NCBI GenBank assembly: GCA_937888735.1
Contig: CALASN010000066.1
Location: 1-11,350, forward strand
Length of the DNA stretch: 11,350 bases
Origin: UBA5499 sp002426275
GTDB taxonomy: Bacteria > Bacillota > DTU084
Reading direction: 5' to 3'
The notes under the pieces were generated by a model that saw only the letters and a list, made by a program, of their open reading frames with translations, searched no databases and was not told the DNA's origin. Shown piece by piece: positions 6,469 through 11,350 of this stretch (position 1 is its first letter; each line of letters begins with the position of its first letter). Made by a program: the position numbers and the translations under genes.

Positions 6469-6524
6469 AATGAGCGGCATTGCGGGAACAATACCAGGGA
6501 AATAAAACCTGGGAGGGATTTGCG

Positions 6525-6707
6525 ATGACCGACATCTATTGCGGAGTGGAAGAATGTAAATGGAACACGGACCAGCGTTGCAGCCGGGATGTCACCAGGG
6601 TGGATTCCAATACCCCGTATGCCACCGCGACCGAAGTTGTCAATTGCATGAGCTTCTCTCTGCCGCAGAGAGAGGAACAGATCCGGGGAACTATTGATGA
6701 GTCGTAA
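6525..6707 (+). CDS. DUF1540 small four-cysteine protein
   Basis: A 60-residue protein with cysteines at 6, 11, 19 and 41 in the layout C-x4-C-x-W-N...C...NCMSF, which matches the DUF1540 family common in Clostridia and Bacilli. Four well-placed cysteines in so short a chain suggest a metal (probably zinc) site, but the function is unknown and I do not propose one. The start ATG 6525 follows GGGAGGGAT (6511-6519). The gene lies 56 bp after ribH with no terminator between, so it may be the last gene of the rib transcript. A weak hairpin (CCAGG 6494-6498 with CCTGG 6508-6512) touches its ribosome binding site. Its 3' end contains a strong hairpin (6653-6675). Confidence 0.8.
   Translation: MTDIYCGVEECKWNTDQRCSRDVTRVDSNTPYATATEVVNCMSFSLPQREEQIRGTIDES
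6653..6675 (+). repeat. Inverted repeat in the 3' end of the DUF1540 gene
   Basis: TCTCTCTG (6655-6662) and CAGAGAGA (6666-6673) are perfect reverse complements around CCG, extended outward by one G-U and one C-G pair. The stem is therefore about 10 bp with a three-base loop. It lies inside the coding sequence and encodes part of the charged C-terminal tail of the protein. No T-run follows. It may protect the 3' end of the rib transcript or slow the polymerase; the effect is not established. Confidence 0.6.
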
Positions 6708-6708
6708 C

Positions 6709-6733
6709 GCGGGCAAGGTTTAACCTTGCCCGC
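6709..6733 (+). repeat. 25-bp perfect palindrome between DUF1540 and ldh
   Basis: GCGGGCAAGGTT (6709-6720) and AACCTTGCCCGC (6722-6733) are perfect complements around a single T. As RNA this forms a 10-bp GC-rich stem with loop TTTAA. It starts two bases after the DUF1540 stop and ends 7 bases before the ldh ribosome binding site. No T-run follows on either strand, so it is not a normal intrinsic terminator. It could be an RNA stem at a processing or attenuation point, or a DNA operator for a dimeric regulator. The sequence GCGGGCAAGG recurs at 6807-6816 inside ldh. Confidence 0.8.
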
Positions 6734-6755
6734 AAGCTTAGAGGAGGAGAGCGAA

Positions 6756-7757
6756 ATGGCTGAAGCTGCAATTTGGGAAGAGGCAGAGGCAAAGGCACAG
6801 CTGAGGGCGGGCAAGGGGCGGGTGGTGATCATCGGCGCCGGCTCTGTTGGCGCTACATACGCTTTTCAGCTGATGAACAGCGGTTTGGTCTCGGAGATCT
6901 GCATCATTGACATTGATCAAAGGCGCACAGAAGGAGAAGTGATGGATTTAAGTCATGGCGCTTCTTTTGTGCCGCCGGTGAGGATTTGGGCGGGCGATTA
7001 TCCGGACTGCCGGGGGGCCGATCTGGTTGTGATCACGGCCGGAGCAAGGCAAAAGCCAGGTCAGACGCGTCTGGATCTGGTGGCGGCAAACTACCGGATT
7101 TTTCAAGCTATGATCCCGAAGATAACCGCTTACACTAAGGACGCGCTTCTGCTCGTTGTGACCAATCCGGTTGACGTGATGACATATTTGGCCTACAGGC
7201 TTTCCGGACTGCCGGCAAGGCAGGTTTTAGGTTCCGGCACTGTCCTGGACACTTCCAGGCTGCGATATTTATTGAGCCAGCACTGCCGGATCGATCCGCG
7301 GAATGTGCACGCCTACATTGTGGGCGAACATGGAGACAGCGAGCTGGCAGTTTGGAGTTTGGCGAACATTGCGGGAATGAGGCTTTCCGAATATTGCCCG
7401 AGTTGCCAGCGGCATTGTGAGCGCAGCGTGCGAGAGGAAATTCTCGGGCAGGTGAGAGGGGCCGCCTATGAGATCATCCAACGCAAAGGAGCCACTTGTT
7501 ACGCGGTGGCCTTGGCTATGCAAGAGATCACAGAAGCGCTCCTGCGGGATCAGCGTTCTGTGCTGACGGTTTCCTGTTATTTGGAAAATTATTTTGGAAT
7601 CTCAGATCTTTGCCTCAGCGTGCCGGCGGTGGTGGCCAGGGAGGGTGTGGAGCGGATCTTTCCGCTAGAGCTGAACGCCCAAGAAAAGGAACAGCTGCTT
7701 CAGTCGGCGAAGGTGCTCAGAGAGATCATCTCTCAGCTTGGGCTCGGCGCCAGGTAG
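6756..7757 (+). CDS. ldh: L-lactate dehydrogenase (NAD-dependent)
   Basis: A 333-residue enzyme interconverting pyruvate and L-lactate with NAD(H). The Rossmann fold starts at VVIIGAGSVGATYAF (23-37), with Asp52 after beta-2 selecting NAD over NADP. Gln99 in ARQKPGQTRLDLV marks lactate rather than malate dehydrogenase, which has Arg there. Arg105, Asp165 and Arg168 (GSGTVLDTSRLR) and His192 (IVGEHGDSE) complete the active site. The N-terminus carries about 18 residues more than usual before the first strand, rich in Ala and Glu. ATG 6756 is chosen because AGAGGAGGAG (6740-6749) precedes it; an in-frame TTG at 6726 lies inside the palindrome and is unlikely. No terminator follows, so read-through into spo0A, 77 bp downstream, is possible. 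Confidence 0.94.
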   Translation: MAEAAIWEEAEAKAQLRAGKGRVVIIGAGSVGATYAFQLMNSGLVSEICIIDIDQRRTEGEVMDLSHGASFVPPVRIWAGDYPDCRGADLVVITAGARQKPGQTRLDLVAANYRIFQAMIPKITAYTKDALLLVVTNPVDVMTYLAYRLSGLPARQVLGSGTVLDTSRLRYLLSQHCRIDPRNVHAYIVGEHGDSELAVWSLANIAGMRLSEYCPSCQRHCERSVREEILGQVRGAAYEIIQRKGATCYAVALAMQEITEALLRDQRSVLTVSCYLENYFGISDLCLSVPAVVAREGVERIFPLELNAQEKEQLLQSAKVLREIISQLGLGAR

Positions 7758-7797
7758 AGCCCCGTTAAAATTGAGGTTCTGTCTCCCCTGCAAAGGA

Positions 7798-7833
7798 GGA
7801 TAATCTATCCAACTGTAGAAATATTAAGGATAG
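7798..7833 (+). promoter_or_regulatory. spo0A leader with complementary segments and an orphan Shine-Dalgarno
   Basis: Three short segments compete. GGATA (7798-7802) can pair with TATCC (7806-7810), while CTATCC (7805-7810) can pair with GGATAG (7828-7833), which covers much of the spo0A ribosome binding site AAGGA (7826-7830). A strong Shine-Dalgarno AAAGGAGGA (7792-7800) stands upstream with no ATG, GTG or TTG at a usable distance. The pairings are only 5-6 bp, so the regulatory reading is tentative. Confidence 0.35.
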
Positions 7834-7834
7834 A

Positions 7835-8620
7835 ATGTCCCCAATGGGAAGGAAAAGGGAGGCGGGGACCATTAAAATCTTAGTTGTGGACGACAACCAA
7901 ACTTTCACCAAGGAGATTGGAGCGGCTATCGCGGCCGAGCCAGATCTGGAATTTGTCGGCAGCGCCGCCAATGGCTTAGAGGCGCTGGCATTCATTGAAA
8001 AAGCGCGGGTGGATCTGATCCTTTTAGATCTAATTATGCCTTATCTCGACGGGCTCGGAGTGATGAATAAACTCAACGAAACCGAGTGGCCTGGGCGGAT
8101 TGTGATCATGAGCGCTTTAGGTTCCGAAGAAATGATTCAGCTGACGTTCTCTTTGGGAGCCAGCTATTATCTGATTAAACCCTTCGGAATTGAGATGCTG
8201 ATAGATAGATTGAAGCTGCTTGCCAGAGGCGGCAAAGCGGTCGTAAAAAATACTCAAGACATGGATTTGAAGCTGGACCAGGCGGTTAGCGAGTTGATGA
8301 ACAAGGTTGGGGTTCCGCCCAATTTCAAGGGGTACTTATATCTGCGGGATTGCATTAAACTGGTGGCCAAAGATTTCGATCGCCTGGGGAGCATTATGAA
8401 AACAGTATACCCAATTGTTGCGGAAAGATACGATTCCACCCCGCAAAAAGTCGAGCGGACCATTCGTCATGCCCTTGAGATCACCTGGGAGAGGGGAAAT
8501 ATGAAAATCCTTGACGAGCTGTTCGGCAACACAGTGGATGCCCAGCGCGGAAAAGCCACAAACACGCTTTTTATCGCCAAATTGGCCGACGAGATTAGGC
8601 TGAAGTTTTCTCTTAATTAA
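7835..8620 (+). CDS. spo0A: Stage 0 sporulation protein A, response regulator
   Basis: A 261-residue transcription factor that, when phosphorylated, commits the cell to sporulation. The receiver domain (about residues 13-130) has the acidic pair Asp19/Asp20 (VVDDN), phospho-acceptor Asp65 (LLDLIMPYLDG), switch Ser93 and Lys115 (LIKPFG). A linker leads to the Spo0A-type DNA-binding domain (about 145-261), with YPIVAERYDSTPQKVERTIR and HALEITWERG forming the recognition region that reads 0A boxes, and DELFGNTV and FIAKLADEIRLKF at the end. The length matches the family (~265). ATG 7835 has AAGGA 4 nt upstream, close spacing. ATG 7844 is possible, as is an ATT at 7871, which has a better-placed GGAGG (7858-7862) and would begin where homologues usually do. 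It heads an apparent operon with the SteA-like gene. Confidence 0.96.
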   Translation: MSPMGRKREAGTIKILVVDDNQTFTKEIGAAIAAEPDLEFVGSAANGLEALAFIEKARVDLILLDLIMPYLDGLGVMNKLNETEWPGRIVIMSALGSEEMIQLTFSLGASYYLIKPFGIEMLIDRLKLLARGGKAVVKNTQDMDLKLDQAVSELMNKVGVPPNFKGYLYLRDCIKLVAKDFDRLGSIMKTVYPIVAERYDSTPQKVERTIRHALEITWERGNMKILDELFGNTVDAQRGKATNTLFIAKLADEIRLKFSLN

Positions 8621-8635
8621 CGGAAGGTGACTTAA

Positions 8636-9757
8636 ATGCAAGTTAAAGGGAAAGTGCGCCTGGATCGTCGCACCAAGAGGCTAGTGGGGCGTCTGAAAAG
8701 CGGCGAGATCGCGGTCATTCAGCATCAAGATCTGGATGAGGTGGCGGCGGAATCGTTAATTGAGGCCAATCCCCGCGCCATCATTAACGCTAGGCAATCC
8801 ATCAGCGGCAGGTATCCCAATCCTGGACCGGCCACTGTGCTGGAGGCGGGAATTCCCATTCTGGATAATGTGGGCGATGAGATCTTTCTAGAGCTCACAG
8901 AGGGCCAGCAGATTGAGATCCAAGGCAGCGAGATCTACTCAGAAGGAGAGCTGGTGGGTCGGGGCACCGTGTTAACGCACGAAGCCGTGGTGCAGAAAAT
9001 GGCTGACGCCAGGTCTTGTCTCAGTCAGGAACTGGATAAATTTGTGCAGAATACCTTGGAGTATGCCAAGAAAGAAAAAGATCTGATCATCGGCGGGGTT
9101 AAGATTCCGGATGTGGACACAGAGCTCCGGGACAGACAAGTATTGGTTGTGGTGCGGGGCCAGCATTACAGGGAAGATCTTTTTGCCATCCGCTCCTATA
9201 TTAACGAAATGCAGCCGGTGCTCGTCACCGTTGACGGAGGCGCCGACGGATTGTTGGAGTTTGGCTACCGGCCGGACATGATCGTGGGCGATATGGATTC
9301 GGTCAGCGATAAAGCCCTTCAGAGCGGCGCTGAGCTCGTTGTTCACGCTTATCCCGACGGTCGGGCGCCTGGCCTTGCCAGAATTCAGAAGCTGGGACTG
9401 GAGGCTAAGGTCTTTGCCGCCTCGGGTACCAGCGAAGATATCGCCATGCTTTTGGCCTATGAGAAGGGAGCGTCTTTAATCGTTGCCGTAGGCACCCATT
9501 CCAATATGATCGATTTTTTGGAAAAGGGCAGACAAGGGATGGGCAGCACCTTTTTGGTGCGTTTGAAGGTGGGTTCGATTTTGATTGACGCCAAAGGCGT
9601 GAATCGTCTTTATCGCGGCGGGATGCGGGCCAAATATTTTTTTCAGCTCACAGCGGCGGCTCTCTTGCCTTTTTTGTTGGTAGTTGGTTTATCCGAGCCG
9701 TTGAAGCAATTCGGCAGGCTCCTGTGGATGAAATTTAGAATCATGATTGGTTTTTGA
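8636..9757 (+). CDS. steA: SteA-like protein with thiamine-pyrophosphokinase-type domain and C-terminal membrane helix
   Basis: A 373-residue protein. After a mixed alpha/beta N-terminal part (1-150) with NARQSISGRYPNPGP, residues about 165-325 resemble the catalytic domain of thiamine pyrophosphokinase: VTVDGGADGLLEFG (197-210), RPDMIVGDMDSVSD (212-225, acidic pair Asp219/Asp221) and GTSEDIAMLLAYEKGA (264-279), then NMIDFLEKGRQGMGSTFLVRL. One hydrophobic segment (about 336-352) near the C-terminus should anchor it, with a short basic tail. It lacks the C-terminal thiamine-binding region of true kinases. Its closest named relatives, as I recall, are actinobacterial SteA (Rv1697-like) proteins, tied to the division ring. 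The start follows GGAAGGTGA (8622-8630), 15 nt after spo0A. The division role is carried over from that family, not shown here. Confidence 0.82.
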   Translation: MQVKGKVRLDRRTKRLVGRLKSGEIAVIQHQDLDEVAAESLIEANPRAIINARQSISGRYPNPGPATVLEAGIPILDNVGDEIFLELTEGQQIEIQGSEIYSEGELVGRGTVLTHEAVVQKMADARSCLSQELDKFVQNTLEYAKKEKDLIIGGVKIPDVDTELRDRQVLVVVRGQHYREDLFAIRSYINEMQPVLVTVDGGADGLLEFGYRPDMIVGDMDSVSDKALQSGAELVVHAYPDGRAPGLARIQKLGLEAKVFAASGTSEDIAMLLAYEKGASLIVAVGTHSNMIDFLEKGRQGMGSTFLVRLKVGSILIDAKGVNRLYRGGMRAKYFFQLTAAALLPFLLVVGLSEPLKQFGRLLWMKFRIMIGF

Positions 9758-9770
9758 GGTGGAAAATTAA

Positions 9771-10628
9771 ATGATTATCGATCTGCGCTATCACATAGCA
9801 TCGCTGGTAGCGGTTTTTCTTGCCTTGGGGCTTGGCATCCTGATCGGCAGCAGCCTGCTTAGCGATGAGCAGCTTTACCAGCAGCAAAAGAAATTAGTCG
9901 ACCGTCTGGAAGGCGATCTGGCGGGACTGCGGCAAGACAAGCGCAAGCTTGAGGGAGACAAGGAACAATTACAGACGGAATTGAAGCGGGAACAGCAATT
10001 CAACCAGGCGGCGCTGCCCCTGCTCATCCGGGATAAGCTCGCAGGGCAAAGAGTTGCCATCATCCAAGTGACAAATACCACGGTCTCCTCGGATGTTTCA
10101 ACGCTGGTAAGTTGTCTGAGGCAAGCCGGGGCGGAAGTGTTTTCCACAACTTCGATTTTGCGCTACAGCGGGAAAGAAGACGAATTGGCCGCGGCATTAT
10201 CCCAGGAAGAGGGATCTTTTGACAAAATGATTCAGTTCCTCGCCCAGAGTTTGGCTTTAGGTTTGGGCAAGGACAGACTTACGCCGCTGGAAGAGCTTGG
10301 TTACCTGCGGCTGAGCGGCGAATACGCAAGGCCCGTGCAGACTGTGATTTTGTTTGTCGGGAATGTCACGGCGCCCAAAGAGGTTACCGCATCTGTGCTG
10401 CAGGCTTGTCTGGAATATCAATTGCACGTGGCTGCTGTGGAAAATTCAACTGCGCCAACGTCTTCCCTGACCGACAAAGGGATCCTCTTGGTGGATAACA
10501 TCGATCAGCCGAGCGGTAAGGTGGCGTTGGTGTACGCTTTGGCCACGGCCGGAGTGGGACACTTTGGGATCAAGGAAGGGGCGCAAGCTTTTCTCCCTGA
10601 TCTGGGAAAGCAGGAGCAAATAAAATGA
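9771..10628 (+). CDS. MctB/SteB-like single-pass membrane coiled-coil protein
   Basis: A 285-residue protein. It opens with MIIDLRYHIASLVAVFLALG, the start of one membrane segment (about 9-30), ahead of the LIGSSLL turn typical of the family often labelled 'copper transporter MctB'. Residues 33-80 form a Gln/Lys/Glu-rich coiled coil; the rest (about 92-285) is an alpha/beta domain, probably outside the membrane. With only one TM segment and no visible copper-binding Met/Cys/His cluster, it does not look like a transporter. Relatives sit next to steA in Actinobacteria (Rv1697-Rv1698; SteA-SteB), and the same pairing here supports a shared envelope or division role. The start has GAGGTGG (9756-9762), overlapping the steA stop. 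The stop overlaps the next start as ATGA. Confidence 0.8.
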   Translation: MIIDLRYHIASLVAVFLALGLGILIGSSLLSDEQLYQQQKKLVDRLEGDLAGLRQDKRKLEGDKEQLQTELKREQQFNQAALPLLIRDKLAGQRVAIIQVTNTTVSSDVSTLVSCLRQAGAEVFSTTSILRYSGKEDELAAALSQEEGSFDKMIQFLAQSLALGLGKDRLTPLEELGYLRLSGEYARPVQTVILFVGNVTAPKEVTASVLQACLEYQLHVAAVENSTAPTSSLTDKGILLVDNIDQPSGKVALVYALATAGVGHFGIKEGAQAFLPDLGKQEQIK

Positions 10629-11305
10629 AGACGGCCATCATCGTTCCCGCTTACAATGAGGAAGCCAGGATTGGCGCCACGCTGGAGGCTTTAAAAAAGC
10701 TTCCGGAAGTGGATGAGATCATCGTGGTAGACGACGGCTCGGAGGATCGAACCGTGTCCATCGCCCAGGAAGCCGGCGTAAAGGTCATCGCCAGGGAAGA
10801 AAACCAGGGCAAAGGCCAGGCGCTGAATCTGGGCATTACCGCCGCCAGAGGCGCTGAGGTGCTGCTTTTTTTGGATGCGGACTTGGGGGCGAGCGCGCAA
10901 GAAGCGGCGAAATTGCTGCGTCCGATTTTGGAAGGTTGGGCGGATATGACCATCGCGCGTTTTCCGCCGGCGAAGAAAAAGGGCGGCTTCGGCTTGGTGA
11001 AAAAACTCGCCCGCTGGGGAATTCAACAGGCCACGGGCCTGCGCATGGAAAGCCCCCTCAGCGGCCAGCGGGCTATGCGCCGGGAGGTGGTGGATGCTCT
11101 GGGTAATCTGGCGGAAGGGTTTGGCGTGGAAGTGGCGCTATCTATTGACGCTTTTAAGGCCGGCTTTCGCCTGAAAGAGGTGCCGGTAAATATGAGTCAC
11201 GCCGAAACCGGCAGGACTTGGGCCGGCTTTTGTCACCGCGGACAACAATTTATCGCCGTTTTGGAGGTGCTGTTGACGCGCCTTGTGTTCAAGCAGAAGG
11301 GGTGA
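10625..11305 (+). CDS. Family 2 glycosyltransferase
   Basis: A 226-residue GT-A fold enzyme that transfers a sugar from a nucleotide donor; donor and acceptor are unknown. Motifs are IIVPAYNEEARIGATLEAL (5-23), IIVVDDGSEDRT (32-43) for nucleotide binding, NQGKGQALNLG (60-70) and LLFLDADLG, with the metal-binding DAD at 84-86. SPLSGQRAMRREV (143-155) and EGFGVEVALSIDAFKAGFRL (168-187) resemble acceptor-side segments of dolichol-phosphate-mannose-synthase-like enzymes. No membrane helix is clear, so it probably works at the inner face of the membrane. The ATGA overlap with the preceding gene means translational coupling. With steA and the MctB-like gene it suggests an envelope polysaccharide or lipid-linked sugar task. 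Confidence 0.88.
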   Translation: MKTAIIVPAYNEEARIGATLEALKKLPEVDEIIVVDDGSEDRTVSIAQEAGVKVIAREENQGKGQALNLGITAARGAEVLLFLDADLGASAQEAAKLLRPILEGWADMTIARFPPAKKKGGFGLVKKLARWGIQQATGLRMESPLSGQRAMRREVVDALGNLAEGFGVEVALSIDAFKAGFRLKEVPVNMSHAETGRTWAGFCHRGQQFIAVLEVLLTRLVFKQKG

Positions 11306-11309
11306 GAAT

Positions 11310-11350
11310 GTGAAAAGTGCGTTTCTGCTGCTCTCGGCTGCCGTCTTCAC
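11310..11350 (+). CDS. 5' end of a further gene, probably membrane or exported
   Basis: A GTG at 11310 opens a frame that runs to the window edge and encodes MKSAFLLLSAAVF, a Lys followed by a hydrophobic run, as in a signal peptide or first membrane helix. AAGGGGTGAG (11297-11306), covering the end of the glycosyltransferase gene, serves as ribosome binding site. The ATG at 11308 is followed at once by TGA and cannot be the start. Only 13 residues are visible, so the product cannot be named. Confidence 0.55.
   Translation, partial: MKSAFLLLSAAVF

Noticed and set aside
6470..6505. 11-codon ATG frame between ribH and DUF1540
   Set aside because: No ribosome binding site and no similarity to a known leader peptide; too short to support.
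6709..6733. Palindrome as a standard intrinsic terminator
   Set aside because: No T-run follows on either strand; the next bases are AAGCTTAGAGG.
6726..6755. In-frame upstream TTG start for lactate dehydrogenase
   Set aside because: It lies inside the palindrome, has no ribosome binding site, and would add ten residues foreign to the family. ATG 6756 has a strong site.
7792..7823. Sigma-H-like promoter before spo0A (AAAGGAGGA and GTAGAAATA)
   Set aside because: The spacer is 14 bp, not the usual 11-12, and both elements have mismatches. The first is better explained as a Shine-Dalgarno.
8972..9346. Minus-strand open frame of about 124 codons inside the steA gene
   Set aside because: Antisense to a conserved domain, without a ribosome binding site or recognisable product.

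Overview
The window looks like a chromosomal segment of an endospore-forming, anaerobic Firmicute of the Clostridia, probably near Peptococcaceae/Desulfotomaculum. The grounds are Spo0A, Gram-positive-style Shine-Dalgarno sites (AGGAGG variants), an FMN-riboswitch-led ribD-ribE-ribBA-ribH operon and biotin-dependent keto-acid decarboxylase parts. All supported genes lie on the + strand. I see no rRNA, tRNA, CRISPR array, insertion sequence or phage gene.

Layout. Positions 1-174 hold no assignable gene but carry a near-consensus sigma-A promoter (130-158). It drives a small membrane protein resembling the gamma/delta subunit of sodium-pumping decarboxylases (187-393) and a stand-alone biotin carrier protein (407-739). 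A 323-bp stretch without a convincing gene follows. Next come a carboxyltransferase (OadA/PycB/5S type, 1063-2391) without its own biotin domain, and ribonuclease HI (2394-2834). The riboflavin operon begins with a promoter region, an FMN riboswitch (2889-2994) and an intrinsic terminator (3008-3031), followed by ribD, ribE, ribBA and ribH, which overlap or nearly touch. A 60-residue four-cysteine DUF1540 protein follows. Two hairpins without U-tracts then lead into an L-lactate dehydrogenase gene (6756-7757). The last block is spo0A (7835-8620), a SteA-like protein (8636-9757), a MctB/SteB-like membrane coiled-coil protein (9771-10628), a family 2 glycosyltransferase (10625-11305) and the first codons of another gene at the edge.

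How the genes work together. The first block gives a carboxyltransferase, a biotin carrier and a membrane anchor for pyruvate/oxaloacetate carboxyl chemistry, but the beta (ion-pump) subunit and any biotin carboxylase are absent here. The rib block encodes the full route from GTP and ribulose 5-phosphate to riboflavin, apart from the phosphatase step, under FMN feedback. The last block places the master regulator of sporulation in an apparent operon with envelope/division-type proteins.

Most of the window is conventional. The least expected signals are: (i) a 10-nt sequence present in the left arm of a perfect palindrome and again inside ldh, which permits two mutually exclusive hairpins around the ldh ribosome binding site; (ii) a smaller three-part arrangement in the spo0A leader, with an orphan Shine-Dalgarno; (iii) the split decarboxylase set without a beta subunit, with ALKL instead of AMKM at the biotin site; and (iv) lactate dehydrogenase directly upstream of spo0A, where spoIVB usually lies. 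All structural claims come from reading complementarity by eye; no folding or database search was run.
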